64,000 nucleotides of DNA from Lasiodiplodia sp. COLG20 (taxonomy: Eukaryota; Ascomycota; Dothideomycetes; Botryosphaeriales; Botryosphaeriaceae). The notes under the pieces were generated by a model. That model was not told the origin of the DNA. It saw nothing but the letters and a program-made list of their open reading frames with translations, and did no database searches. Every line of letters begins with the position of its first letter. Position 1 is the stretch's first letter. The stretch is taken from assembly GCA_009801085.1 (NCBI GenBank), contig VNWV01000002.1, positions 4,898,001-4,962,000 on the forward strand, given 5' to 3'. Position numbers and translations under genes: made by a program. Shown one piece after another: positions 31,455-42,617 of the stretch.

Positions 31455-32788
31455 TTAGCTGTGATTAGTGTAAGGCCTCTTCGCCTTCCCATCGAGGATA
31501 CTTTGGAAAAACTCTTCCAGACTGATACCCTTCAGATCAGGATACAGCTTCTTCCCGTCCAAGTACCCCAAATACTCCGCATACTCCGGGTTGTTGTCCC
31601 TACGGACCCCTATCGAGTAGTAGTATTGGAGGACATGGTGTTTGAGAATAGCCAGCATATCAGCCTCTCCATCGGCAAGCGCCTCCTTCACGTCCGGAAT
31701 TTCAGCCATGATCTCGGGCCCATCGAGCTACAATCCGCAAGTCAGTCCAACCGCTTTTTTTGCTGCTCAATCGGAAGAAATCAAGAACTCACATATCTCC
31801 GCTCAATCTTCTCTCCACTCATCTTCTCCATCAGCTCGTACGCCTGATTCGGCGTCACAACCTCGCCGTACACAAACACCATCTTGTTCAGCGTCCGCTC
31901 ATCCGCAATCACGCGCGCGGTGAAGCGCCCCACGTCCTCCGTCGCCGTCACAGCCGTCGGCACGTCGCCGTTGCCGGGAAGCACGTTCGGCCCTCCTTTC
32001 ATCGGCAGGATCTCGACGCGCACGTACTCGGTCCGGCCGGACGGCAGCGCGGGCACGAAGCCGTGCATCCACCAGCCGATGTCGATGACGGTGTAGCCGA
32101 GGCCTAGCTTCTTGATGTGGTCTAGGACATCCTCTTTCTGTAACGCATTCCGCGTTAGCATGACGTGCAAAACAGTTTCCTCGCTCTCAAGGGAGCTTTC
32201 ATCTCCGGCATATCATTCCGTTTGTGCTCGGATGAGACTTAAACCCGAGCATCTCGGGAAAGGAATCCGAGACACGAACAGAAACAAGAGCGAAGAGTAG
32301 AGGGGAAAAAAACACCCGTACCTTTCCCCGCACATCCACCACGCCCCGAGGCGGCGCCGCTGTGGCGAAGAAGGACGGCACGAAGCGCTGCACTCCCGCC
32401 GCCTTGGCTGCCGTCGCCAGCGCTATCTGGGCCTCCATCCCTTCCGGCCCGACGGCCGCGATGACGACGTCGATTCCGCGGAGGGCATGGATAGCTTGTT
32501 CGTCGTCTTGCTGCGCGTTGGCGGAGGTGTCGTAAGGGACGATGGTCACGCCGCGCTTCTGGAGGTCGAGGGTTTTGGGTTTGGTCATAGAGGCGGGGCG
32601 GATTAGAGCTGTGACTTCCTGGGTTGGTGGAATAATGGTAGTTAGAATGGCAGCAGATATCGAGAGAGTCGGGGGACAGATTGTATGAGGAGGCATACGA
32701 AAGCGGTAGAGGATTCGAGAAGGCCATTGACGATGGAGCCGCCCGTTTCGCCTGTGGCGCCGAGAATTGCAACTTTGATGGGAGCCAT
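31455..32788 (-). CDS. NmrA-like / isoflavone-reductase-like NAD(P)-binding protein
   Basis: Four exons on the minus strand, 32788-32699, 32618-32322, 32137-31793 and 31727-31455 (334 residues; introns 80, 184 and 65 bp). The N terminus MAPIKVAILGATGETGGSIV is a Rossmann dinucleotide loop (GATGETG, about 10-16). EVTALIRPAS and GIDVVIAAVGPEGMEAQ follow, then AAGVQRFVPSFFA, the segment where NmrA-type and isoflavone-reductase-like proteins have their substrate helix. The C-terminal half has VIDIGWWMHGFVP and AVTATEDVGRFTARVI, typical of the family. Such proteins are either atypical reductases of aromatic compounds or redox-sensing regulators; the substrate cannot be read here. The 184-bp intron is long for this window. 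Convergent with the membrane-protein gene, 78 bp apart. Confidence 0.88.
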
Positions 32789-33264
32789 TGCTTGTATTGT
32801 ATACTTTTGGATACGGTGCGTTTTGAGGTTTCTGGTGTGATGGTTTAGTCCTAAATGGTGGGGACTGCAGCTTTTAAGCTGTGTCCTTTTCCCGTCATAG
32901 CTCGTGAATTTGTTTATCACCTCAGGAGACCTTTCTGCTTACTGAAGACTGCGGAGTTAGGCACCCGGCACTTGTTGCTCTAACAAGGCTATTTGGGGAA
33001 ATAATTTGTAGTTGCTTAATGCTCGTCTGTGCACCAACCAATCAGCACTCGCTTCGTCGGGAAAAACCTACAACAGTAGGGTTTCTGCAGGCAGGGCTGA
33101 TAAATGAGACACGGGTAGAAGACTTCTGAGTTCCGTACCGAACGGAAAATGATCATTAGGACCACAAAAAAGCGTGGCACTACACCGAGAATGATTCCCT
33201 GGCCCCGGAGGCCTCGGAATACGGATGTATTGAAGCCCGTTGTGAATCCCCGAGATCACGGGTC
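32789..33264. other. intergenic, no gene seen
   Basis: Upstream of the NmrA-like gene and downstream of the HET gene. No supported frame. Confidence 0.5.
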
Positions 33265-35211
33265 TCATTCAACCCTGACCATAGCTTCCGAGGCACCTTC
33301 TAACATCTCCATGCTGCCTCCGTCTACAAAGCCGATACGTGTATATGATGTCTTGTTTTCAGAGGGCCCTTCCAAGACGAGCCCCACCCAGTTCATCCGA
33401 TCTCCGGACCTGTTGGCATAGAGCAATGGTAGACAAAAGACCTCCTGCCCTACCGAGACGCCGTTCAGGACATCGGGCAGAAAATGGGTTGTAGCGTTTC
33501 CTTTTGTCAAGTGGTAGTATTCAGAAGGCGATCCCCATCTGGCATCCAGGAACTCACCCAAGCTGAGTGAATGGCTGCCTATCGTGGCTTTTATAAGCGG
33601 GGCCGAGAGCACAAGGTGACCTCCTTTGACTTGGCCGTAAGGATCAAGCCCGCTCGGAGTACACCATCCATCAACCACTCTTACAGCCCTCTCTCTCGAT
33701 GTCTCATCGAACAGACCGTCATGGAACTGTACGTCTCCTTCCAAGGCAGCCCACGACCACGAAGGTGCCCGGTACGGATGTGCCCTGCGGTGAAGGTCTT
33801 GCGGCCTTTTACCAATCACGAGGACTGGGGTCCAGCACAGCGACTCGGGCATGCTCATGCTCCACATCCCTGCCATGTACGTCCCCAACTCGGCGCACTG
33901 TAAGCTCTGCGCAATACCCGAAAGGGCAGGTAGCCGGTCGAACTCCTTGGTGATGTCCTTGGCCGTAAACTCCTCGATCAGCCGGTACCAGATGTTGATC
34001 CGAGAGAGGAAGTCGCTCTTGCGGAAGTTCAGTGCAAACGCAGGCTTGAACGAATCTCGGAACCATGCACCCCGCTTGCTGATGTCGGCCCCACACTCGC
34101 AATGGAAGGCCTCCATGCATTCCCACACCAGTTCCGCTTCTGTGTAGTGGAGCATGCGGGCCGCCAGGAAGCGTTCTTGCATCACCCACGCGCGCTTGAA
34201 GATGGGATAGCCGTTTCCGAAGGCCAGGTGGCCCATGAAAGGGCCATGATCGGTGGTCTTCCTTGCGAGGACTCGAATGGGGGACGCGGCATCATTGCTG
34301 CCCGCTTCGATCACGCAGACTTTCCTCTCAGAAAAACATCCGCGGGTCCCATCTGGTGCTGAAGTTGCCGAGACGACAAGATAGGCGTTTCGGTACACGC
34401 TCCACATTCTGCTCGCTTCCAGCTCCCAATCTGCTCCGTCGTCCTGAATGATGCAGAGGGAGTCGATCCAGAGATACTGGATTCCCAACCTCCGGGTAAT
34501 GGTAACGGCGTCCTGGAAAGTCTTGGACAGAGATGACCAAGCTATTCTCTTCTTATGCTCTCCGATATTCGCCTTTAAAGTTCTGATAATTTGCGTTTTG
34601 CCCCAGCAGTGACTGAGTGCGATGTACTTCCCTCGTTGGTCGGGCGTGCTTTCGTGCAATCTGAGCTCATTTGGTTCATGTGATGAGCCCACATACACCA
34701 CCCGAGTGGGGAGAAGTGGCCCCAGATCATCAGGTACCTCGTAGCATCTGTGACTTTGGTCGCACCTGTGAAGCCATTTTTTGATGAGATCGAATGACGC
34801 ATTCGAGTCCGAAGCTTGAGCAGGCAAAGGGAGCGCTGGTTTGAATTGAGCCCACGCTGGCTCTCCTTCCCTTGCAGTCAGCCACGCATAAAATAATGAA
34901 TAGGGGCTTACAGGGAAAGTCCGCATACCAGCTTCAATGTAAAATTCAACATCTATCTTCCCTGCGGCGTTATGCGAAAACCCAGCGGACGCTCTCAAAG
35001 CATCGTTGTTACGCTCGAAGGCCAGGCTTTCGTCAAGCATCTGCGGGAAACCCTGGTCGTTCCTGTGTAGTCTGGAGATGCCTTGCCAGAGGATGGAGCA
35101 CTGGGCGCATTGGTCGGATGATCGGTGTATGTCTGCGATAGTTGGGCAGTCGTCCAGACTGGGGCGGTTCAAGAGATCCTTGCATGTCGTGCAGCTGTCG
35201 CCGTGCTCCAT
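33265..35211 (-). CDS. HET-domain protein
   Basis: Single-exon frame of 648 residues from MEHGDSCTTCKDLL. A Cys-rich start (CTTC, CAQC) precedes the HET domain at about 193-350: KYIALSHCWGKTQ, AVTITRRLGIQYLWIDSLCI, IIQDDGADWELEASRMWSVY and NAYLVVSATSAPDG. Downstream are RAWVMQERFLAARMLHYTEAE and YRAPSWSWAALEG, which follow the HET core in most members. HET proteins of filamentous ascomycetes can trigger heterokaryon incompatibility or other cell-death responses; most genomic copies have no assigned role. No NACHT or WD40 partner domain is present, so this is a stand-alone HET protein. It lies between metabolic genes without shared regulation visible. Confidence 0.93.
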   Translation of the reverse strand: MEHGDSCTTCKDLLNRPSLDDCPTIADIHRSSDQCAQCSILWQGISRLHRNDQGFPQMLDESLAFERNNDALRASAGFSHNAAGKIDVEFYIEAGMRTFPVSPYSLFYAWLTAREGEPAWAQFKPALPLPAQASDSNASFDLIKKWLHRCDQSHRCYEVPDDLGPLLPTRVVYVGSSHEPNELRLHESTPDQRGKYIALSHCWGKTQIIRTLKANIGEHKKRIAWSSLSKTFQDAVTITRRLGIQYLWIDSLCIIQDDGADWELEASRMWSVYRNAYLVVSATSAPDGTRGCFSERKVCVIEAGSNDAASPIRVLARKTTDHGPFMGHLAFGNGYPIFKRAWVMQERFLAARMLHYTEAELVWECMEAFHCECGADISKRGAWFRDSFKPAFALNFRKSDFLSRINIWYRLIEEFTAKDITKEFDRLPALSGIAQSLQCAELGTYMAGMWSMSMPESLCWTPVLVIGKRPQDLHRRAHPYRAPSWSWAALEGDVQFHDGLFDETSRERAVRVVDGWCTPSGLDPYGQVKGGHLVLSAPLIKATIGSHSLSLGEFLDARWGSPSEYYHLTKGNATTHFLPDVLNGVSVGQEVFCLPLLYANRSGDRMNWVGLVLEGPSENKTSYTRIGFVDGGSMEMLEGASEAMVRVE

Positions 35212-35934
35212 GGCTGATCTATGAATGAAATTCCGGCAACTGAGCAGACGTTGATGGGTTTGAGTGGGGTTGGCTACGCGCTGTTACCTTTTTTCAGCTC
35301 ACGCTTACAGTGCCCCACTTTCCTATTTAAGACAATTCTGTGGTGCCTGAGTTCCTTGCGAGTAGTCGGCATGAGGCATCCATGCTCGAAGGACAGGGCC
35401 ACATCTACGAGTGATATCTGCGTCATTGCTTGACTGCGAGGGCAAAGGGGCATTTGAAAATTCTCTTATCCATCATGAAGGGTCTGAGGTCTGTCTGCTG
35501 TACGAGCCGTGAGAGAATTAATCTGCGTAATGAGCCATGAATTTCGGACTTGCCTTTGCTTTGAGTATTTCCTTCGCCGCAGTGGACATTGAGCCGGTTC
35601 GAATATGTTCGGAAGCAACTGAACAGTAGAGCATGAGCAACATGCAGAATAGGGATAGTGAGTCTATATGCAATGCAATGAACGAGAAGTTGGCTGGAGA
35701 ACAATAGTAGGAACAACGATTACACCAGAAAGTATATAAATGAACGCCGCGCTTGTGGAATGACCGAGATGAGAGTGACTTGACAACATGAACAGAGAGC
35801 CATACGCCTCCGTGCGTTGAAACCACAAAAAGTCATTCTCTATCCGCTTCATGCCTACATTACTTTCTCTCTCTTCAATCCCAATCCAATGGTGGCTGTA
35901 AAGGCCTCTCTCAGACAACTCGGGAGGCCAACAA
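35212..35934. other. intergenic, no gene seen
   Basis: Region between the HET gene start and the end of the CFA-synthase-like gene. Short minus-strand frames (35423-35918) have no motif. Confidence 0.5.
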
Positions 35935-37513
35935 TTAGAGAGGCACCTCCTCCATCATCTCGACTGCACCTTCTCTTCCAACCGTAATAATTACATCTCC
36001 CAACGTCTTCGCGCGGAACCCTGCCTCGCAGTAGGTGAAGTAGTACTCCCATTTCCGTCTGAAAGTCTCAACGTCTTTCTTGCCCATGATCTGTCCCCGC
36101 TTTTCGCTGTCGCGGAGTAACGCGGGCCGGACGTGTTCGTCGAAATTCTTCATGAAATCCTCGCGCCAGAGCCGCAGCGTTTTTGCGTAATGCGGGCCGA
36201 TGTTCTCGATGTTGTCGACAATCAGCGTCTTGCGGCTTCCGGCGTTGATGGAGGCGACGAGTTGAGAGACGGTGGGGAGATGGCCGCCAGGGAAGATGTA
36301 ACGGCGGATGAAGTCATCAGAGGCGGCGTAGGCATCATAGCGCTAAAGGTCTGTCAGCATGTTTGGGAAGATTTGGAGAATAGCCATGCGCCACAGATAT
36401 TAGAGTGAATGAATGAACTTACTGTTTCTGGCATTGTGATGCATTGGAAGACCGCAATGCCGCCGTCCTTTTTCAGCAGCCTGTTGACGCACTCAAAATA
36501 CGTGACAAGGAACTCCTTTCCCACGGCCTCCAGCATCTCAATGCTTATTATCTTATCGTAGGCACGTCTTTCGTTCTGCGGAGGGGGCAGGGCACGGTAA
36601 TCGCACAATAGCACCTCAATACGGTCTTCAAGGCCTGCCTCCCTGATGCGCTCTTCTGCAAGTTCCTTTTGCTCCGTGCTCAGGGTCAGGCTAGTAACCC
36701 GGCAGCCGGCGTTTTGTACTGCGCGAATGGCGAGACTCCCCCAGCCGGTGCCAATCTCAAGCACGTGGTCTCCTGCTTTGATATGAGCATTGTTGATGAA
36801 GCGGTCCAACTTTCGCATCTGTGCGGCCTCCAGAGTCTCATCTGCGGACAGCGGTGATGATTTGGGAAGCCAAATTGGGCACGAATATGTCATGTCCGGG
36901 GACAAGAAGGCGGCGAACATGTCGTTGCTGATATCGTAATGTGCGGCAATGTTCAGGCGTGCGTTGGAAAGGGTGTTCGTCGCTCGTGCTAGACCTGCAA
37001 TGTTTGTGCTGATTGTGGACGTGATTGTTGAGCCATCCGAGAGGTCCTCGCGATTCAAAATGAACAGCTGCGACCCTGTGTCAGCGGAAGAAGCATTATT
37101 TTGCGATGTTTGCTGGCATACCTCGAAGAACGCGGTCAGATTTGGGCATGAAACCTCGCCTAGCATGTAGCTCTCTGCGAAACCCTTGCACAAGAGTTAG
37201 CGGGGTGATTGGACTACATGCTGACAGCAACTGGCGCAAAACGTACCATATCCGCAAAAAGCAGCATTCGCACCCAGAATGCGTCATTGTGCACGCGCAA
37301 GATGGTCTGAGGTAGACCGGCCCGGTTCTCGGTGCTTCCACAAATGGTCTCCTTTCCATCCGTATCCACGACTTCCAGGCGACCCCTCCGCATACGCGTC
37401 AGGACTGACATGACAGCGCTTCGCGACAATGTCACGAGCGGAGCCCAGGCTGCGTTACCAGCATAACTGCGTAGCGCATTAAAGCGCGACGCAAGGGGGG
37501 TTATTATTGCCAT
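35935..37513 (-). CDS. cyclopropane-fatty-acyl-phospholipid synthase-like methyltransferase
   Basis: SAM-dependent enzyme of the CFA/mycolic-acid cyclopropane synthase family, which adds a methylene or methyl group to unsaturated acyl chains. Exons on the minus strand: 37513-37247, 37184-37122, 37067-36423 and 36342-35935 (460 residues; introns 62, 54 and 80 bp). The 54-bp intron could be read through, but removing it joins LTAFFE to LFILNRED as in relatives. Key motifs: AAHYDISNDMFAAFLSPDMT, MTYSCPIW, KAGDHVLEIGTGWGSLAIRA (SAM motif I, about 208-226), CRVTSLTLSTEQKELAEERI, IEMLEAVGKEF and YIFPGGHLPT. No N-terminal membrane helices are visible, which argues against sphingolipid C9-methyltransferase. 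The substrate is unproven. Confidence 0.88.
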
Positions 37514-38601
37514 TGAAAGTATAGGCTTCGGTTCTCAACTGGAAATCGCGTCGAAGCTCACCGCAAAATATGCGTCCGATTTAAGATGACCGGAGAAGTT
37601 CGGCTATGACGAAAAGACTTGTTGGAGTTCGGACAAGGGCCCTGGTCCCGCAGATATGGCGCAACAGGCGTGGGAAGTTGTCGCGGGGCGGCGGCGTGAG
37701 AGACAGAAAAGGCGCAAGACAAAGAACCTCCCACAACAATGACGCGGGGCAAGAAAGGCACTGTGGGGGAGAAAGAACGCAGATGACGGCGCGACTGGAA
37801 AGAAGATTGGCGGGATAAAAAGATTCCCAGGGCCGCATATATTCTAGGGCGCCTCGGAGGCATGGTCCTGGCACAGGTCCGCGGCGGACAGACACAACCC
37901 CGGGTTGCAGCATGACTGGTGGGGCATTTGCTGAGTGAGAGGTGCGACGAGCAACCAGAAAGGTGGGCTATTCGTCGTATCGGGCGTAGACTGGCGGAGA
38001 GTGCTGTCGCTGCTTTACGCAAGCCATACCGTTTGGAGCGCGTCAATGACGTTTGCGGAATCAGGGCTCGGGGCGGAGCCTGTCAAAATCACCGGCCGAT
38101 GCGATACTGTACTTCTCGTGGGCTGGGAAGTGGCGGCTGTATACGAGAGCCACAGAGGATAGCATTTGCTGACATGGTGATCGATGGTAGGCTGCGACAA
38201 TTGTGGTGCTGTCGCAGGCAGCGGATGGAAAGCGTTCCGTTGATCCCTGCAGGCACAGCGACCGCCGGCGATTGCGGGGAGCTCCTTCGATGGTCGCGAC
38301 CGATGTACCGAGCACGTACCCGCCCACGCCGATTTGCGACAATACCCATGTGTCAGTCTCTTTTCCATCCATGCAGGATGCCGGCCAATATGAATGTTCG
38401 ACCCTCGCTCGGATCGGGCAGCAGTTGGTGTCGCGATGGTGAGACGATAGGCAGGCACAGGCGCTGTTACAGGGGTTGGCCGATCGGCTTATCTTATCGA
38501 GATTGCTGATCGCGACCGTGCGCTGGAACGCATCCAACGCGTCGATCTGCTTTGACGCGTCTTCCGCTCTGCAACACTTGCGACGCCGTCTACCATTCAC
38601 C
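37514..38601. other. 1.1-kb divergent intergenic region
   Basis: Lies between the CFA-synthase-like and RNase H2C starts. Many overlapping ORFs up to 244 codons run through GC-rich DNA in all frames, with no recognisable product. Confidence 0.5.
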
Positions 38602-39167
38602 ATGCTGTCCGTCCAACGCTCGTCCCAACATTCCGGGAAATGTACGCCGAACCTGATGCCCTGCCGAATCGAACATAATGGTCCTGTGAATGCTGCCGAG
38701 CGGTATTGGCGACCCGAGGAGGAAGATGGTGCGTTGAAGAACAAGTGCTCGGAGACAGCAACGCTGACATTGCTCCGCAGATGGCAAGCAAACATCCCAT
38801 TTTCGCGGTCGCAAGCTGCGCGGTCGCAAACTCAAACTCCCCGACGGCTACAGAGGTGCGGCGCAAAAGCCACAATTGCATGAGCGTAGAGGCTGATGCG
38901 AACACAGGCTCCGTATTGAGCAGTACGAACAAGGTTCTCCCGCAATCCGAAGGCAACCGCGAAGCTGAAGCGGAAGAAGAGGAGGAAGACGAGCGCATCG
39001 AGGTGCGGCTGATGGAAGAGGTCGGAGAATTCGACGAAGTGGTGGTTTGGGGACACGAGGTTGTGCCAGACGAGACCGAGGATGCGTATTCAAAAGGAAT
39101 CAGCGAGTGGATATCGTTCGCAGAAGCCGTAAGGAAGCTGGAAAGTCGAAAAAAGCGCCGAGACTAA
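38602..39167 (+). CDS. RNH203: ribonuclease H2 subunit C
   Basis: Non-catalytic subunit of the trimeric RNase H2, which removes ribonucleotides from DNA in the nucleus. Three exons, 38602-38728, 38781-38855 and 38908-39167, with two 52-bp introns, encode 153 residues; unspliced frames each show only part of the protein. Spliced order: NLMPCRIEHNGPVNAAERYW, then FRGRKLRGRKLKLPDGYRG, an acidic EAEAEEEEEDE linker, then EVGEFDEVVVWGHEVVPDE and AYSKGISEWISFAEAV. These are the hallmark PC.I..dGP...YW, FRGR.L.G..l.LP.GYrG and WGHE blocks of subunit C. The C terminus is basic (KLESRKKRRD). The length is normal for fungi. Confidence 0.92.
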
Positions 39168-39260
39168 AGTGCCTCAGATCCACGCGACGCCCAAGTCGGA
39201 AGATGCTTCCCATGCCTCGAAATAATTTTGAAACCACTGTATGCTCGTCAGCCAATTGTC

Positions 39261-39421
39261 TACAGCGGTGGTATTGCAGCTGACAGTTAGCGTGAATTTA
39301 TTTCTCGCTCATGCTATGTGTAGTTGAGGCTATCATCCGGATGTAAATGTAGAATTAATAATTTTACATTCACGTCCGGACGATAGCTTCAGTTAGCCAT
39401 CAGCTGCAGTACCCCACTCTA
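39261..39421 (+). mobile_element. MITE-like element, copy E
   Basis: Both ends are visible: left TACAGCGGTGGTATTGCAGC, right GCAGTACCCCACTCTA. The arms GTGTAGTTGAGGCTATCATC and the complement of CGTCCGGACGATAGCTTCAG flank an AT-rich spacer. The copy is 161 bp including the TA at each end, and lies 94 bp past the RNase H2C stop. Confidence 0.85.
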
Positions 39422-39486
39422 GAACAGTCCGGACTGGACTGGCCGTTGGAGTTCTCGGCTTTTTTTGTTGGTTACCTCGGACAAAA

Positions 39487-40238
39487 TCAATCTTCATCTT
39501 GCTTTTCCTTCTTCATTTGCTTATCCCATGCTTTCTGTTCCTTCATGAATTTTTCCTTCTTCTGTTTATACCCCTCGTGTGCCCGGCATCGATTCCATGC
39601 TTCTCGAAATATATCGGAGGCCTCCAACTTGTCTTTAGCGTCCTTGTGAGTTGAACTCTTGGGCAATTCGGCGCCGCTTTTCTTGTTATATTTACGTCCA
39701 CCGGCATGGCTTGCGTAGCGTTTAGCGCGTGTCATTCCCTATTAACCCGTATATTAGTTGGGGATGATGCTTCAAATAAAGAAGCTCCCTCCGGTGTTGC
39801 TCTGTTGTTGTTACCCGAGACTGGTCGTACCATTTGGATAAATTTCCTGCACATGTCCATCCCAACGAAGTCGCTTTCTTTGTTGTACTGCTCAAAACGC
39901 TCCCACAGGTCCTCGGAGCTTTTCCGAGCAATTTCTGGTGTTCGAAAGCGCCATAGTGGCAAGAGGATGGATTTATACGGCTCGAAGGTCAGCACACCTT
40001 GTTCACCACGAGCGATACGGTAAGTCATCAGGTGTTCATGAGTAGGTTTGGCAAGTGAAGGGGACGAATTCGATTTGGATGGAGTCGTTGATGGCATAGA
40101 GATCCTCTGCTTGGAGAAAATGGCTGTTGGTGTATTTGACGAGACTCGAAGGAATCTGTAAGTGCGGGGAAGAGCTGACTTGTGGATGCTAAGGTTGATA
40201 TGTAACAGCCCAGCCAGACAAGGAAACAGTGGCTGCAT
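39487..40238 (-). CDS. DUF4385-like protein
   Basis: Two exons on the minus strand, 40238-39831 and 39738-39487, with a 92-bp intron (GTACGA...AATAG), give 219 residues. The core reads HLMTYRIARGEQGVLTFEPY, ILLPLWRFRTPEIARKSSED, FVGMDMCRKFIQMGMTRAKR and YASHAGGRKYN, with the intron inside KFIQM/GMTRAKRY. This matches my memory of the DUF4385 family, whose function is unknown. The C terminus is Lys/Glu-rich and likely helical (KQKKEKFMKEQKAW). The N terminus (SIHKSALPRTYRFLRVSS) could be a mitochondrial presequence; an alternative ATG at 40097 would remove it. Divergent from the TYW2 gene. Confidence 0.8.
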
Positions 40239-40770
40239 GAACCGAGCCAATGACGTAGGCCGTACATACGTCAGTCCTTAGCGTCGGCCAACGCAAGATC
40301 AGGCATGGATCGGTGTAACTGCGGCCGGAATTTTCGTGCACTATTGGTACCACAGGCCTCTCAAGGTATAATGTCGCAGAACAATCGCAAGAGGGCTCTG
40401 ACCTACGCTAGAGTTGAACGGTTTGGATGCCCTCACATCCTGATAACGAGCATAACCATGGATAAGGGAGATCCTCGGCAGATGTCCGGTGCTTTCGGCG
40501 GGCCAGCAACCCCATTTGCTTTCTCACTCTCGACACTATCACCGTATTTCATCTCAATCTTCATTTCGAGCGGCTTCTCTTTCCCTCGTTTCCTCTGACG
40601 GTAGGGCGACTAACGGTACAAGCTCAAAGTGCTATACCCCTCTTCGTAGTAGGGTTTTCTGAGGACGAAGAAATTTTCCTGTCGACGTTAGTGTGCCTGT
40701 CCAGGTCGCAGTTGTGAAATTTCATTACTTCAAAATCACCCCCCTTTAATTCCAGTCGAAACCCTATTTT
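40239..40770. other. divergent promoter region (DUF4385/TYW2)
   Basis: About 530 bp with no supported gene. It must hold both promoters. Confidence 0.5.
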
Positions 40771-42423
40771 ATGGCGCACTCTTTCGATTCAAATGGTCAC
40801 CATGCTTTGGTAGTACCAGCTCAGAATGTCAAAACTGTCAAGACGTTTTTGGAGGAGCATCAGATCTTGGACAAGAGCAGGAAAATCACACCGTACACTC
40901 CAGAGAGTATACAGGATGACCCTTCCGCGCGAGACCAAAGATTTAGCTCGGGGAGATGGTTCATCATACCCTTTCTGTCCCGTGCACCCAGCACGATACC
41001 CACAAACGGATCAGGTGCAGCCACCATCGAAGCCCACTTCGGAGATCTCACATCCGCTCTCGAATCCCGCCTGACTCCGGACGCGCTCTCCAACAACTCC
41101 ATAGTCTACATCTCAACCGCTGGATCTGGACAAACACCAACAAACCAACCGAATAATCCTCTGCGCGCCGCCTTCCACTCCGGCCTCTCTACTCTCCCAG
41201 CAGAAACCCTGTCCGCGCTCTCCCTCACCGCCACCCAACTCGTCACCGACCTCCCAGGCACCTACTCCATCTACCCACCTCTCCTCCTCCTCCCCGCGCA
41301 CACCTTCCACCGCCCCTCCTGGACCACATTCCTCTCCACACACCAACCCCTCGACACCGATCCGACCTTCCAACACCTCCTCGCACACGTCGCACAGCAC
41401 CTCTCCGTCACGCACATCGCGCTCAACGCGCCCATCGCCCTGCACAACGCCCCCACCGTCTCGGACCAAAACGACAACATCCTCCGCTCCCCCACCGCCC
41501 TCACCCCCCTCCACGGCTCCTTCGGCCCGCGCTTACCCGCCACCCATGCTCCCGGCCCCAGCGACTTCGCCGCCGCTTTCTGGGCGACCGCGCGGCAGAA
41601 CGGCGTCGCGCAGACGTGGGCGCCGCTGCACACCATGTTCAGCCGCGGCAACGTCAAGGAAAAGGCACGGGTGCTGGGGCTGGCTTCGGTCGCGGAGGCG
41701 GTGAGGGTTGGTGAAGAGGACATCGCGGAGGGTGGTGGCGCGGGGAGGAAGAAGGGGCGGCGGCCGCCGGGGTGCACGGCGGTCGATTTGTATGCGGGCA
41801 TTGGGTATTTTGCGTTTTCGTATAGGAAGGCGGGGGTGAGGGCGGTGTTGGGGTGGGAGATTAATCCGTGGAGTGTGGAGGGGTTGAGGAGGGGGGCTGG
41901 GATGAATGGGTGGGGGGTGAGGGTCGTCGTTGGCGGTGGTGATGGTGATGGGGAGGGGGAGGAGGGGGTGATGGAGGACGGGCAGGAGGGGTGGGAGAGC
42001 GATTTCGTGGTGTTTCGCGAGTCGAACATCTGCGCAGCGGAGAGGGTGGAGAGGTTGAGGGATAGGCTGCCGCCGGTTAGGCATGTTAATGGTGGATTGT
42101 TGCCGACGTCCAGGGGCGCTTGGGAGACGGCGGTGAGGGTTTTGGATCCGGAGATGGGTGGGTGGGTGCATTTGCATGAGAATTTTGGGGAGAGCGAGGT
42201 TGGGAAGAAGGCGGATGAGGTTGTTACGGAGGTGTGGAGGATTTGGGGAATGGTGAAGGCTGAGAGGTGTGGTGGGGATGGGGCTGTTTTGGGAGAAGAT
42301 GTGACAGTCAAGGACGTGGTCAAGCTCGAGCACGTGGAAAGGGTTAAGACGTATGCGCCGGGCGTGTTGCATTGCGTTCTGGACATATGGGTATCGCCAA
42401 CGGGCAGCAAAGCCGGGGCATGA
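40771..42423 (+). CDS. TRM12: tRNA wybutosine-synthesising protein 2 (TYW2/Trm12)
   Basis: Transfers the 3-amino-3-carboxypropyl group of SAM to the tricyclic base at position 37 of tRNA-Phe during wybutosine synthesis. Intronless, 550 residues, starting MAHSFDSNGHHALVVPAQ with NVKTVKTFLEEHQIL, the usual N-terminal segment. The SAM-binding core begins CTAVDLYAGIGYFAFSYRKA (about 335-354) and continues VLGWEINPWSVEGLRRGA. DRLPPVRHVNGGLLPTSRGA and GGWVHLHENFGESEV follow, then VKTYAPGVLHCVLDIWVSP at the end. An acidic Gly/Glu insert (DGDGEGEEGVMEDGQEGWES, about 390-410) interrupts the core in place of a short loop. The middle (110-330) is Pro/Thr/His-rich and poorly conserved. Cytosolic. Confidence 0.9.
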   Translation: MAHSFDSNGHHALVVPAQNVKTVKTFLEEHQILDKSRKITPYTPESIQDDPSARDQRFSSGRWFIIPFLSRAPSTIPTNGSGAATIEAHFGDLTSALESRLTPDALSNNSIVYISTAGSGQTPTNQPNNPLRAAFHSGLSTLPAETLSALSLTATQLVTDLPGTYSIYPPLLLLPAHTFHRPSWTTFLSTHQPLDTDPTFQHLLAHVAQHLSVTHIALNAPIALHNAPTVSDQNDNILRSPTALTPLHGSFGPRLPATHAPGPSDFAAAFWATARQNGVAQTWAPLHTMFSRGNVKEKARVLGLASVAEAVRVGEEDIAEGGGAGRKKGRRPPGCTAVDLYAGIGYFAFSYRKAGVRAVLGWEINPWSVEGLRRGAGMNGWGVRVVVGGGDGDGEGEEGVMEDGQEGWESDFVVFRESNICAAERVERLRDRLPPVRHVNGGLLPTSRGAWETAVRVLDPEMGGWVHLHENFGESEVGKKADEVVTEVWRIWGMVKAERCGGDGAVLGEDVTVKDVVKLEHVERVKTYAPGVLHCVLDIWVSPTGSKAGA

Positions 42424-42617
42424 TTGGGCTGAACCAGTTGGATACCTTACCTTCTGGCTGGTAAGCAGACATCCGGACGGTTCAGACAATAACAAAGCTA
42501 ATCCAGACAGAGCTCGGTACCAAAAGCAGTAATTACACCATATCGTTGAGCCCTATTCCATCCTATCCTTTTTTCAGTAACGGATCAATTCGTTTAATTC
42601 ACTTAATCATCCCTCTC

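Noticed and set aside
40239..40250. Upstream start for the DUF4385-like gene
   Set aside because: The codon at 40248-40250 reads TTG on the minus strand; the first ATG is at 40238.
41271..42495. Long minus-strand ORFs of 379 and 320 codons
   Set aside because: Antisense shadows of the TYW2 gene.
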